A DNA stretch of 64,000 nt from Bacillus sp. Marseille-Q1617 (lineage in GTDB: Bacteria; Bacillota; Bacilli; Bacillales; Bacillaceae_B), in NCBI RefSeq assembly GCF_903645295.1, contig NZ_CAHJXM010000003.1, forward strand, positions 558,001-622,000, read 5' to 3'. The position numbers and the translations under genes are program-made. Of this stretch, positions 50,353 through 58,922 are shown piece by piece. The first letter of the stretch is position 1, and every line of letters starts with the position of its first letter. A model generated the notes under the pieces. That model did no database searches, was not told where the DNA came from, and saw nothing but the letters and a program-made list of their open reading frames with translations.

Positions 50353-50952
50353 TCAAGCTTTCTTTTTATTTCGAAAATAAGAAAACATCAGAAACAAACA
50401 AGTGGCAGAGATTGCAATGATGCTTAATGGCTTTATGTACCTGACCCCGATGACCTCAATATGTTCCCAATGGGTTCCAAGCTCCATCCCGATGACCATG
50501 AATAGAAGCGTCCATGGGAGCATGGCGGCAAACGTATAGAGGGTGAAGGCAGTCAAAGACATTCGGCTGATTCCGGCTGGAATACTGATGGCATGGCGTA
50601 CGACCGGTATGAATCTTGCTGTGAAAACAACAATCGTGCCATACCTCTCAAACCATGATTCCGCTGATTCGATATGCTTTTCCGAGATGAATAAATATTT
50701 ACCATATTTCTTGAAAAACGGCCTTCCTCCATAATATCCAAGCCAATATAGAAAGAGCTGAGCGGCAGTTCCCCCGATTACTCCTCCGAGAAAAGCCCCG
50801 ATAAAGGAAAGCTCCCCGGAACTGACCATGAAACCTGCATAGCTTAACACAAGTTCGCTTGGAATGACCTCGATCATCAATGCGAGGGCAATTCCTACAT
50901 AACCCCAATCCGTTAATACTGTCAATATCGTGACTAACCATTCGTGATTCAT
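50353..50952 (-). CDS. DedA family membrane protein
   Basis: A 199-residue DedA protein: re-entrant motif IEVIPSELVLSYAGFM, F-x-R-(F)-x-P motif TARFIPVVRHAISIPAGISRM, and four or more hydrophobic segments. Some DedA proteins (UptA of B. subtilis, from YngC) flip undecaprenyl phosphate. It starts ten bases after uppP on the same strand, with AGGAGG before the ATG. uppP makes that same lipid, so a carrier-recycling role is a strong contextual inference. Confidence 0.92.
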   Translation of the reverse strand: MNHEWLVTILTVLTDWGYVGIALALMIEVIPSELVLSYAGFMVSSGELSFIGAFLGGVIGGTAAQLFLYWLGYYGGRPFFKKYGKYLFISEKHIESAESWFERYGTIVVFTARFIPVVRHAISIPAGISRMSLTAFTLYTFAAMLPWTLLFMVIGMELGTHWEHIEVIGVRYIKPLSIIAISATCLFLMFSYFRNKKKA

Positions 50953-50962
50953 TTGTATCCTC

Positions 50963-51751
50963 CTACATAGCGCCTGAATATTGAAGGATGAGGATCAAGA
51001 TCCCCAGAGCCCACACATAATAAGAAAATAGTTTCAACGAGTGTTTTTTTAAGAAATTAACCATCGAAACAATCGCAACGTATCCAAAAACAGCTGCGGT
51101 AACAGTCCCGACTGCCATACTGGAAAAAGAAATCGCTTCTACGTGCCCGCTGATCATTTCTTTTCCTTGAAAGACAATTCCTCCAAGAATGGCCGGTGTT
51201 GAGAGAAGAAAGGAGAAATAGGCCGCTGTTTCTCTATCGAGTTTTCTGAAAAGACCTGCAGCGATGGTCAGGCCTGAACGCGAGAGTGCCGGGAAAATAG
51301 CGGCAGCCTGAAAGCTTCCGATAACAAGGGCATCTGTATAATTGATATCTTCCAATTTCTTGTGTCCATTTTTCACACCATCCGCCATGAACATAATCAA
51401 TCCGGTAGCCAGGAACTCCCAGCCTATTGTGGATCCTGTTTTGGAAATCGAATCAAAAAAATCCTCAAATAGCAATCCAATGATAACAGCAGGAATCGTA
51501 CCGATTACGAGTATCCATGAAAGTTTACTGAAGGGATGTTTAATCATGTGGAGAAGTTCTTTTTGGTAAAAAACAAGCACGGCAACGAGTGTACCGACAT
51601 GAAGCATAGTATCAAGAAATAAACCCGCTTCTTGAAGCCCGAAGGCAAACCTTCCAAGGAATAAGTGACCTGTACTTGAAATGGGAAGAAACTCGGTTAA
51701 CCCCTGAATGATTCCGAGAATAAAAGCTTCAAATTTATCCATTTTGTGCAT
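50963..51751 (-). CDS. uppP: Undecaprenyl-diphosphatase UppP (BacA)
   Basis: A 262-residue integral membrane phosphatase: LGIIQGLTEFLPISSTGHL with the catalytic Glu/Ser/Thr/Gly/His and FPALSRSGLTIAAG with the second Ser/Arg motif. It turns undecaprenyl diphosphate into the monophosphate on the outer membrane face, allowing reuse in cell-wall synthesis; extra copies raise bacitracin resistance. The start is uncertain: ATG 51751 has AAAGG upstream, with ATGs at 51742 and 51763 also possible. It is first in an operon with dedA. Confidence 0.95.
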   Translation of the reverse strand: MHKMDKFEAFILGIIQGLTEFLPISSTGHLFLGRFAFGLQEAGLFLDTMLHVGTLVAVLVFYQKELLHMIKHPFSKLSWILVIGTIPAVIIGLLFEDFFDSISKTGSTIGWEFLATGLIMFMADGVKNGHKKLEDINYTDALVIGSFQAAAIFPALSRSGLTIAAGLFRKLDRETAAYFSFLLSTPAILGGIVFQGKEMISGHVEAISFSSMAVGTVTAAVFGYVAIVSMVNFLKKHSLKLFSYYVWALGILILILQYSGAM

Positions 51752-51932
51752 CGAACCTTTCATATAGATTACGGCGGACAAACCTCCTCACTTAACGTAT
51801 ATTCATCCTCGCTGCATTTCATGAAAAAGTTCACCGGTAGGAATAAATTTTTAGGGAAGATGAAACTTTAAAGGCTGAAAAACGTATGAATAGGGGAGGT
51901 GTTTTATTTAAAGTTGTGAGAGGGGGAAAAAT

Positions 51933-52256
51933 ATGCCGACGAAAGATGAAAAATTCATGGCTGCACTTATTTATGTATTAAGCTTTTTTACCGCTTTTAT
52001 CGGACCAATCATCATCTGGCTTCTGAAAAAAGATGAATCGGAATTTGTGGATTATCACGGTAAGGAATATCTTAACTTTTTGATTTCATATACCATTTAT
52101 GGAATCGTCAGTTCCATCCTCATGATCGTACTAATCGGATTCATCATAGCTCCGATCGTAGGTCTCCTGGCTTTGATCTTTACAATAATCGCTGCCGTCA
52201 AAGCATACGAGGGAGAACATTATCGCATCCCGACAGTTATTCACTTTTTCAAATAA
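51933..52256 (+). CDS. DUF4870 family small membrane protein
   Basis: A 107-residue protein with the DUF4870 pattern: KFMAALIYVLSFFTAFIGPIIIWLLKK, a conserved FVDYHGKEYLNFLIS and two more hydrophobic segments. Function unknown. AGAGGGGGAAAAAT precedes the ATG. Divergent from uppP. Confidence 0.88.
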   Translation: MPTKDEKFMAALIYVLSFFTAFIGPIIIWLLKKDESEFVDYHGKEYLNFLISYTIYGIVSSILMIVLIGFIIAPIVGLLALIFTIIAAVKAYEGEHYRIPTVIHFFK

Positions 52257-52451
52257 GCTTGTAAAGTTGTGATTTATATTGTTAACTGGGTTTATAATTG
52301 ATAGTGTGTAAGTCAGTAAATGCAGTTGAGAAAGTTAACCTATAATGAATAAAGTGGGGCATAACTTCAGACTCAGATATAGAAGTCTAAAATGAATCAA
52401 CAGGCAGTTTTTCAAATCAATCATATTGCAATCACACTCTTTAACCACACT

Positions 52452-52592
52452 GAGTGGATTGGAGCGGAAGGCACTTGACTCCGACGGGAATTAGAGGAAA
52501 AGTCAAGACCCCGCAGACGGAACGTCGAGGAGGCTTGACTTCCTCCCCGCGGAAAGCAAGTGCCTGCAGCGCAAAGGAACGGTCTGCGTTCA
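52452..52592. repeat. Family-3 intergenic palindromic repeat, intact copy
   Basis: Runs from GAGTGGATTGGAGCGGAAGG to CCTGCAGCGCAAAGGAACGG. GGCACTTGACT pairs with AGCAAGTGCC, and AAGTCAAG with CTTGACTT. The interrupted copy is at 6411-6785. ORFs across it are artefacts. Confidence 0.8.
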
Positions 52593-52698
52593 CACGGAAC
52601 CACAATCCAGATGAAAAGTGCATTACTAAAACGTTGTAATAAGAGGAGCTCATGGTTTATCAAAACTATGAGCTCTTACTCATTTATCTGGAATTCTA

Positions 52699-52728
52699 TT
52701 GACAATCGTCTCGTAAACTTGATAGTTT
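52699..52728 (+). promoter_or_regulatory. Promoter of the WYL regulator with overlapping palindrome
   Basis: TTGACA (52699-52704) is a perfect -35; TAGTTT at 18 bp or TATATA slightly further serves as the -10. The inverted repeat AAACT-TGAT-AGTTT (52715-52728) covers the -10, where a regulator would block transcription. Confidence 0.5.
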
Positions 52729-52789
52729 ATATAAAAATAACTTCTCAAATACATAAACTGAGAGATGCCATGATGGAGGAGAAACAAAA

Positions 52790-53779
52790 ATGACGAGGAT
52801 TGATAATAAAGAACGGCTGCTTAGATTAATGACCATCTTCACTCAAGAAACAGATGAAGATCATGAACTGAGTTTGGATGATATCATAACTCGTTTCAAA
52901 CAGATTTACGGACCCGACGTAAAACTGAATAAAAATTCTTTAAAGGATGATATCAATCATTTGATCAATCATTCATTTGACGTCACAATCAATCAGGAAA
53001 AGGATGGGCTTCCGAAGTTTTACAGCCATCAGTACCGCCTATTTGAATTGTATGAACTCCGTATGTTGGTCGACGCCGTTGTTTCAGCGAAATTCATTAC
53101 AAAACAAGAAACCAGGCAGCTGATCGGGAAAATCAGAAAGCTGACCAGCACCCATCAGGGTAAAAAACTTCAGAATGAAATTCAGGTAGATTCATCAATA
53201 AAAAGCGAAAGCCCTTTTATCAGATTAGCGATTCACGACCTGCATCAGGCGATATCTGAACGAAGGATCATAGCGTTTCAATATGGTCGATATGACATCG
53301 ATAAGAATTTCAACCTCAGCCATGATGGCAGCCTGTACAAAGTAAAACCTTACGCGCTGACATGGGCGAATGATTTCTATTATCTAATTGCCTACTATTA
53401 CGAGGCTGGTGAGATCCGTCATTACCGGGTGGACCGTCTTCGAAATGTAACCATTCTTAATGAATCCTTTCCATATGAATCATTTGATGTCTCTAAATAC
53501 GTCCAGTCCACTTTCCACATGTTTGCCGGTGATGAAGAGTGGATCAAAGTCAAATTCCATAATCAATTGATCAACGTCATCATCGATAAATTTGGTAAGA
53601 ATGTAGATATTAAAATACATGACGGTGATTATTTCATCTTATCCACCAAAGCACGAATCAGCAGTGGATTGGTCAACTGGATACTGAATTTTGGATCTAA
53701 AGCAAAAGTGATATCACCCGCTTCCTTATTGAGTACAGTCAAAGAAGAAGTCGCCAATATGAACAAACTATATGAATAA
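52790..53779 (+). CDS. WYL-domain (YafY-type) transcriptional regulator
   Basis: A 329-residue protein: N-terminal winged helix-turn-helix (residues 5-65, NKERLLRLMTIFTQE and LNKNSLKDDINHLI), a central linker, a WYL domain (about 140-230; KPYALTWANDFYYLIAYYYEAGEIRHYRVDRL) and the WCX C-terminal extension. WYL domains sense nucleic acid or small ligands. The WYL triad itself reads FYYLI here. GGAGGAG precedes the ATG. It may control itself through the palindrome over its promoter; the ABC operon downstream is a second candidate target. Confidence 0.9.
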   Translation: MTRIDNKERLLRLMTIFTQETDEDHELSLDDIITRFKQIYGPDVKLNKNSLKDDINHLINHSFDVTINQEKDGLPKFYSHQYRLFELYELRMLVDAVVSAKFITKQETRQLIGKIRKLTSTHQGKKLQNEIQVDSSIKSESPFIRLAIHDLHQAISERRIIAFQYGRYDIDKNFNLSHDGSLYKVKPYALTWANDFYYLIAYYYEAGEIRHYRVDRLRNVTILNESFPYESFDVSKYVQSTFHMFAGDEEWIKVKFHNQLINVIIDKFGKNVDIKIHDGDYFILSTKARISSGLVNWILNFGSKAKVISPASLLSTVKEEVANMNKLYE

Positions 53780-53783
53780 TTTA

Positions 53784-53822
53784 AGAAAGCCTGCTGTTTT
53801 AATGACCAGCAGGCTTTTGTAT
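53784..53822 (+). terminator. Intrinsic terminator after the WYL regulator
   Basis: AAGCCTGCTG pairs with CAGCAGGCTT, followed by TTGTATT. Confidence 0.85.
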
Positions 53823-53905
53823 TGAAACATAAATTCACATAAAAAATATTGAACGATTTTTCAACCCCTGCGTCTTATTTATAGAATCTCAAAGGAGGAA
53901 ACAAC

Positions 53906-54121
53906 ATGCAGGAATTACAAGAAGTTTTACAAACGATTAACTGGGGGCTGATCGCTCCACTGATCCTCATTCAATTGATTCTCATGCTGGCTGCTGTCAT
54001 CGACCTGATTAGGATTAAACAAACAAATGGACCTAAGTGGGTTTGGTTATTGGTTGTATTATTGGTCAATGTAATTGGTCCCATCATTTATTTTATTTTC
54101 GGAAGGAGACAAAATGGATGA
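53906..54121 (+). CDS. yxlE: PLDc_N domain small membrane protein, YxlE-like
   Basis: A 71-residue protein with two hydrophobic segments and the PLDc_N pattern (PLILIQLILMLAAVIDLIR ... GPKWVWLLVVLLVNVIGPIIYFIFGRR). B. subtilis YxlE, in the sigY operon, has the same fold and the same neighbours. AAAGGAGG precedes the ATG and the TGA overlaps the next start (ATGA). It is likely an accessory subunit or regulator of the exporter encoded behind it. Confidence 0.85.
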   Translation: MQELQEVLQTINWGLIAPLILIQLILMLAAVIDLIRIKQTNGPKWVWLLVVLLVNVIGPIIYFIFGRRQNG

Positions 54122-55017
54122 ATGTCTTGGAAGTTACTTCCCTTGAAAAGAGATATAAAGAAAAGCATGCGGTCAAAGAGATTTCTTTTCATTTGAAAAA
54201 AGGAAAGTGTACAGCTCTGATCGGACCGAACGGAGCTGGTAAAACGACTACATTGAACATGCTCGCTGGTTTGATTACCCCGACAAACGGCAGTATCAAT
54301 ACACCTGGACATTCCGGTGACATTCGTTCGATTATTGGATATCTCCCTCAATATCCTTCGTTTTTTGAATGGATGACGGGGATGGAATATTTAATTTTTT
54401 CGGGTGAGATTACCGGTTTATCAAGAAATCAATCAAAAAAGCGCACGGAAGAATTAATCGAGCTAGTCAACTTATCTGAAGGGAAAAACAGGAGAATCCA
54501 TCAATATTCGGGCGGGATGAAGCAGAGACTTGGGATTGCCCAGGCTTTGATCCATAAGCCTAAGCTCGTCATCTTGGATGAGCCTGTTTCTGCACTTGAT
54601 CCATTCGGGCGCAGAGAGGTGCTCAATCTTCTGGACACATTAAAGGAAAAAACGACGATTCTTTTTTCAACACACATCTTGAATGATGCAGAACAGGTCT
54701 GTGATGATGTCCTTTTCCTCTATAATGGAGAAATCATCGAACAAGGTTCATTGATTGAGATCAAGGCGAGGCATCACACTTCCTCATTAAAACTTTATTT
54801 CGAAGGGATTCCGGCACGCATTAAAGAAGTGCTCCAGGAAAAAACATGGATAAAACAGTTGAAAGAGGAAAATGGGTCACTGATCTTTGAAGTAGAAGAG
54901 TTAAAAAGGGATCGAAGCCGGTTGTTCAAACTTATATCAGAGGGAGACTGGCCGGTTACGAAAATGGAAAGCAGTGAACAAAGTTTAGAGGATCTTTTTA
55001 TGAAGGTGATGAGGTAA
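54118..55017 (+). CDS. yxlF: ABC transporter ATP-binding protein, YxlF-like
   Basis: A 299-residue ATPase: Walker A IGPNGAGKTTTL, Q-loop YLPQYPSFFEW, signature YSGGMKQRLGIA, Walker B LVILDEPVSALD, switch His in FSTHILNDAEQ, and a C-terminal regulatory part of about 85 residues. It is the drug/lipid exporter type (ABC-2). ATG 54118 has AAGGAG nine bases upstream and overlaps yxlE. The permease starts directly after its stop. Confidence 0.93.
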   Translation: MNVLEVTSLEKRYKEKHAVKEISFHLKKGKCTALIGPNGAGKTTTLNMLAGLITPTNGSINTPGHSGDIRSIIGYLPQYPSFFEWMTGMEYLIFSGEITGLSRNQSKKRTEELIELVNLSEGKNRRIHQYSGGMKQRLGIAQALIHKPKLVILDEPVSALDPFGRREVLNLLDTLKEKTTILFSTHILNDAEQVCDDVLFLYNGEIIEQGSLIEIKARHHTSSLKLYFEGIPARIKEVLQEKTWIKQLKEENGSLIFEVEELKRDRSRLFKLISEGDWPVTKMESSEQSLEDLFMKVMR

Positions 55018-55794
55018 ATGAAAATAGCGTGGGTATTATTTAAGAAAGAGATGATGGAGTCCGCACGTAATTACAAGTGGCTCTGGATGCCGGTTGTCTT
55101 TATATTATTTGGGTTAACGGAACCTCTAACAGCCTATTATTTACCCGATATCTTGAATACTGTAGGTGATTTACCGGAAGGCGCGGTCATAGATATCCCT
55201 ACTCCGTCATCAGAAGGAGTGCTTATGTCCACGATCAGCCAGTTCAATTTGTTAGGGGCCCTGGTGATCGTCCTTGGCTTCATGGGAATCATTTCAGGGG
55301 AGAGGAAAAGCGGGACCGCAGCGATGGTACTTGTCAAACCGGTATCATATACCGCCTATATCTACTCAAAATGGGGAGCGGCTCTCCTTCTAATATGGAC
55401 TTCATATATCCTGGGAATGCTTTCAAGCTGGTATTATATAAATTTATTATTTGAAAATATACCTGCTGCCGTCTTCTTCTCGTCACTGGCCGTCTATGGA
55501 ATGTGGCTAACATTCCTATTGACTCTGCTGCTTTTTTTTAGCTCGCTTGTTAAAGTTTCCGGAGTGGCTGCTTTTTCTACGATCGCTTTCTCGATTGTCC
55601 TGAGTTTTGTATCCGGGTCATTGCCAGAGAAGTTGAAGTGGGCTCCCTCACAGCTTTCCTCTTATATTTCAGGAATTTTAAGAGGAGAGGGATGGAGCAG
55701 CGACCTTATCTTCGCTATATTGTTCACTGCTCTGACATGTTTGATTCTACTGATCATTACACCTTATCTATTCAAGAAAAAAGAACTTACGTAA
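55018..55794 (+). CDS. yxlG: ABC-2 type permease, YxlG-like
   Basis: A 258-residue permease with six hydrophobic segments, starting MKIAWVLFKKEMMESARNYKWLWMPV, and the central GIISGERKSGTAAMVLVKPVSYTAYIYSKW segment of ABC-2 permeases. It pairs with the ATPase whose stop abuts its ATG. The order yxlE-F-G equals the tail of the B. subtilis sigY operon, but no sigY, yxlC or yxlD is present upstream. Confidence 0.9.
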   Translation: MKIAWVLFKKEMMESARNYKWLWMPVVFILFGLTEPLTAYYLPDILNTVGDLPEGAVIDIPTPSSEGVLMSTISQFNLLGALVIVLGFMGIISGERKSGTAAMVLVKPVSYTAYIYSKWGAALLLIWTSYILGMLSSWYYINLLFENIPAAVFFSSLAVYGMWLTFLLTLLLFFSSLVKVSGVAAFSTIAFSIVLSFVSGSLPEKLKWAPSQLSSYISGILRGEGWSSDLIFAILFTALTCLILLIITPYLFKKKELT

Positions 55795-55802
55795 GTAACC
55801 AA

Positions 55803-55842
55803 AAAAGCTGATTGGAAATCATCAGCTTTTTATTATTTTAAC
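55803..55842 (+). terminator. Intrinsic terminator after yxlG
   Basis: AAAAAGCTGAT pairs with ATCAGCTTTTT, followed by ATTATTTT. Confidence 0.9.
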
Positions 55843-55974
55843 GTTTGTTTTCTACAATGGTGACAGGGTTCGGGGAGGTAAATGTCGAATTGTAATAGAT
55901 ATAAGAAATTCAAGTCGGGCATTGGAATCACGTTAATTTATGAAACGAAAATAAGAGCAAAAGGAGATTGCCAG

Positions 55975-56403
55975 ATGCGGAATCGAGCAGGGATTCTCAT
56001 AATAGAAAACAATATGGTAGCAGTCATCCAAAGGATAAAAGGTGAGAATGTGTATTATGTCATTCCCGGCGGTGGAGTGGAAAAAGGTGAGTCTTTTGAA
56101 GAGGCTGCTGTACGTGAAGCAAAAGAGGAAATTGGCATCGTGGTAGAGAAGCTTAAATTGGGAATGCAATTTGAGCAAAATGGTACACATAGATATTATT
56201 TTGCGGGAAAATATAGCGGTACAATGGGCAAGGGGACAGGGGAAGAATATAGGTCAGGTGAAGGAGTCTACCTTCCTTGCTGGATTGATCTTAACGCGCT
56301 TTACGATAAAAAACTCTATCCAAAAGAAGTAAAATCAATGTTGATACAACAGTGGTCAGGAGGCAGTACTCATGAAGATGGATCGTACGGGACTTGTCCT
56401 TGA
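55975..56403 (+). CDS. Nudix hydrolase
   Basis: A 142-residue protein with the Nudix box GGGVEKGESFEEAAVREAKEEIGI (given by its key residues: G, E, REAKEE, G), starting at about residue 34. It hydrolyses a nucleoside diphosphate linked to some moiety; the substrate cannot be told. ATG 55975 has AAAAGGAG upstream, so the in-frame TTG/ATG starts near 55882 are not needed. It overlaps the patatin gene by 32 bases, so the two are co-transcribed. Confidence 0.9.
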   Translation: MRNRAGILIIENNMVAVIQRIKGENVYYVIPGGGVEKGESFEEAAVREAKEEIGIVVEKLKLGMQFEQNGTHRYYFAGKYSGTMGKGTGEEYRSGEGVYLPCWIDLNALYDKKLYPKEVKSMLIQQWSGGSTHEDGSYGTCP

Positions 56404-57256
56404 AGGCGGAGGGATGAGAGGCATATATACAGCCGGGGTCCTTGAATATTTTCTTGAAAACGATATACACTTCCCTTATGCAGTTGGGGTTTCGGCAGGT
56501 GCCTGTAATGCCGCATCTTATATTTCGAGGCAGGCCGGGAGAAATAAAAAAGTGAATATCGATTTCATCCGGGATCCCAGATATTTGAGTTGGAGAAATT
56601 ATTGGAAGACCGGGGAGTTATTCGGTATGGATTATGTTTTTGACGAAATCCCGAATAAGCTGGTTCCCTATGATTATAAAGCTTTCCAATCAAGCGAAAC
56701 CGAATTTGTCATAGGGACAACCGATTGTCACAGCGGGCAGCCCCGCTACTTTTCAAGAAAAGACTATGGAGAAGATATATTGACGATTATTAGGGCGTCG
56801 AGCTCCCTTCCATTCTTTGCACCGGTCGTGGAATATGGGACAAAGCACCTCCTTGATGGAGGGATAAGCGACCCGATACCGATTGAAAAAGCGGAAGATG
56901 ACGGGTTAAAGAAGAATGTTGTAGTCCTGACCAGAAACAGGGGCTATTTCAAGAAGCCATCCCGTTTTTCATACTTTATCAAAAGAAAATACCCTCACTA
57001 CCCAGAATTGCACAAAACCCTGATGCGCCGATATCTTGTTTATAACCAAACGGTGAAAGAGCTCGAGGAAAGAGAGAAAGAAGGAAGTGTACTCATCATC
57101 CAGCCTCAGCGGCCTTTAAAAGTAGGCCGGATTGAAAAGAATCCTGAAAAGCTTGATGATCTTTATAAACAGGGGTACGAAGATGCGAGGAGCAAGCATA
57201 ATGAAATCATGGAATGGGCAGGTGCAGACCCAATTGCCACTGGTTTCGGATGTTGA
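56372..57256 (+). CDS. Patatin-like phospholipase
   Basis: A 294-residue patatin: oxyanion loop EGGGMRGIYTAGVL, nucleophile GVSAGACNA (Ser near 48) and catalytic Asp in LLDGGISDPIP. It is of the YjjU/RssA type and cytoplasmic. It starts inside the Nudix gene with AGGAGG upstream; ATG 56378 is an alternative. Confidence 0.93.
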   Translation: MKMDRTGLVLEGGGMRGIYTAGVLEYFLENDIHFPYAVGVSAGACNAASYISRQAGRNKKVNIDFIRDPRYLSWRNYWKTGELFGMDYVFDEIPNKLVPYDYKAFQSSETEFVIGTTDCHSGQPRYFSRKDYGEDILTIIRASSSLPFFAPVVEYGTKHLLDGGISDPIPIEKAEDDGLKKNVVVLTRNRGYFKKPSRFSYFIKRKYPHYPELHKTLMRRYLVYNQTVKELEEREKEGSVLIIQPQRPLKVGRIEKNPEKLDDLYKQGYEDARSKHNEIMEWAGADPIATGFGC

Positions 57257-57280
57257 TTGATTTTTTATTCAGTTTTCCCA

Positions 57281-57312
57281 CAGATCCTTTCGTAAAGGGT
57301 CTTTTTTTTCGC
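57281..57312 (+). terminator. Intrinsic terminator after the patatin gene
   Basis: AGATCCTTT pairs with AAAGGGTCT, followed by seven T. Confidence 0.85.
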
Positions 57313-57359
57313 TTCCAAACATAGATATGATAATGATTCGTGGAAAGGACGAGCATTTC

Positions 57360-58058
57360 ATGAACCTATATCAGATCTATAGAAACGAACAACATACTTT
57401 GCTTTATCACGGTATCATGTATCTCCTGATGGGGGTCGGGATGCTGCTTGTGGTGAAAACACTCTATTACTTCCCACTTTTATTATTTATACCTGCGGTG
57501 TCCAATCTCTATCTAAGCCATAGCATCAAAAAAGAAATCAGGAAAGCAACTCGATTATTTTATGAACACATTCCAGTTTCAAGTCATTCATTGATAGGCG
57601 TCAAGGCTAAAGAAGGCTTTTTTTACTTGAAAACGAATGGCTGGGCCGGCTATTCGATACAAAGGACTTCATTAATCAATAATCCTAAACATTATGTCTT
57701 TCATCGAAAGGACAAAATGCCGCTCACACTATGTAAGTGGAGCAGCCGGGTTATCATTGCACATGAAGATACAAAATCTGAATATAAATTGAAGTACCAG
57801 AGCACGACTGCCATAGAATGGACAAATGAAGAAAAAGGTGAAACGGTCCTTCTTTATAAGGGAAATAAACGCTGGGTGTTGAATTATAAGGGAGTAAATC
57901 GGATTTCGTTACAAAAAGGCTTCCTTCCACAAAGCTTTCAAAACCTGTTCGATAGCCATCACAGCCATATTACTTTTTTTGAAGCCTATTCGGAGAGTGA
58001 TGACTGGCTGCTCATTTTTTTATGGCTTGTCGATTCTGATTATTTTCTTACAACCTAG
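57360..58058 (+). CDS. Membrane protein of unknown function (232 aa)
   Basis: A 232-residue protein with two adjacent hydrophobic segments (about 17-33 and 37-55) and a soluble C-terminal domain rich in beta strands (for example NGWAGYSIQRTSLINNPKHY and ETVLLYKGNKRWVLNYKG). It ends in another hydrophobic run WLLIFLWLVDSDYFL. I recognise no family. ATG 57360 is preceded by AAAGGAC at about 12 bases. No operon partner is obvious; the next gene starts 51 bases later. Confidence 0.75.
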   Translation: MNLYQIYRNEQHTLLYHGIMYLLMGVGMLLVVKTLYYFPLLLFIPAVSNLYLSHSIKKEIRKATRLFYEHIPVSSHSLIGVKAKEGFFYLKTNGWAGYSIQRTSLINNPKHYVFHRKDKMPLTLCKWSSRVIIAHEDTKSEYKLKYQSTTAIEWTNEEKGETVLLYKGNKRWVLNYKGVNRISLQKGFLPQSFQNLFDSHHSHITFFEAYSESDDWLLIFLWLVDSDYFLTT

Positions 58059-58109
58059 TCATCCTTTTTGAGGGATGGGGAACCCTAAGAGGGTACTGGA
58101 GGTGAGGAC

Positions 58110-58427
58110 ATGAACGCAACGTATAAGGAATGCTTGAATGCTTTAGAAAAATGTTTGGAGGCATGCAATATCTGCTACCATGCTTCCTTAAAAGAGGAGC
58201 AGCGTATGATGCAGTGCATCGAGCTTGACCGGGAATGTGCGGATATTTGTTCCTATGCGATAAATGCCATTCAGAAAAGCAGCAAGTTTGTGCCCGGGAT
58301 CCTTTCCCTGTGTGCTGACATATGCGATGCATGTGGAAAAGAGTGTAATTCACACGATCATAGGCATTGCAAGGATTGTGCAGAGGCATGCTTTCGATGC
58401 GCGGATGAATGCAGAAAGGTTATATGA
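58110..58427 (+). CDS. Four-helix-bundle copper-storage-like protein (YhjQ/Csp family)
   Basis: A 105-residue protein with 16 Cys, mostly spaced CxxxC or CxxC along four helices (ECLNALEKCLEACNICYHAS, RECADICSY, CADICDACGKEC, HCKDCAEACFRCADEC). Csp proteins bind many Cu(I) ions inside a helical bundle; there is no signal peptide, so this is a cytosolic Csp3-like form. GGAGGTGAGG precedes ATG 58110. A copper-responsive operator is not evident. Confidence 0.92.
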   Translation: MNATYKECLNALEKCLEACNICYHASLKEEQRMMQCIELDRECADICSYAINAIQKSSKFVPGILSLCADICDACGKECNSHDHRHCKDCAEACFRCADECRKVI

Positions 58428-58594
58428 AGGAGGGGAATGCTTCTGGAAGGAGGCATTCTCTTTTCTATTTGAAAAGTTTGCTGTTGAATTTAGATACGGA
58501 ACCAAAGAATCTCTTGATTAAAAGCGTCCTTTAGTGGAGTGGTTTGGTCCAAATGATTTGAATTTTAAATGAAAGAGTATTTTGCGTGAACTCT

Positions 58595-58624
58595 TGACTA
58601 AAACTATGATAGAATAATAATAAT
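58595..58624 (+). promoter_or_regulatory. Promoter of the rib operon
   Basis: TTGACT (58595-58600) and TATAAT (58619-58624) are spaced 18 bp, with transcription expected to start just before the FMN riboswitch. Confidence 0.8.
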
Positions 58625-58634
58625 CGAATAAGGT

Positions 58635-58773
58635 TTCCTTCGGGGCAGGGTGGAATTCCCTACCGGCGGTGATGAGCAGCAAGCTCTCAGTCCGTGACCC
58701 GTTTGATTAAGGTCAGACGGTGGATTTGGTGAAACTCCAAAGCCGACAGTGAAAGTCTGGATGGGAGAAGGAA
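58635..58773 (+). ncRNA. FMN riboswitch (RFN element)
   Basis: All conserved blocks are present: TTCCTTCGGGGCAGGGTG, ATTCCCTACCGGCGGTGAT, GAGCAGC, CTCAGTCCGTGACCCG, GGTGGATTTGGTGAAACTCC, AAAGCCGACAGTGAAAGTC and GGATGGGAGAAGGAA, with P1 formed by TTCCTT and AAGGAA. FMN binding favours the downstream terminator and shuts off ribD-E-BA-H. It lies right behind the promoter and 150 bases before ribD. Confidence 0.98.
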
Positions 58774-58867
58774 CGGCAGTATTTTATGATCAATGGCTAA
58801 AAGACTCTTAATTATAATGAGTTTTCTGAAAATGTTCATTTGATACGTTTATTTGTCATGCCAATCT

Positions 58868-58900
58868 CCCCAAGTTAATTTACTTGGGGTTTTATTTTTG
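58868..58900 (+). terminator. Riboswitch-controlled terminator upstream of ribD
   Basis: CCCCAAGT pairs with ACTTGGGG (loop TAATTT), followed by TTTTATTTTTG. It is the expression platform of the FMN riboswitch. Confidence 0.9.
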
Positions 58901-58922
58901 ATAAAGAGAGGAGGGCGAAGCG

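Noticed and set aside
52421..52663. Overlapping ORFs on both strands at 52.4-52.8 kb
   Set aside because: They cover the family-3 repeat and have no ribosome binding sites.
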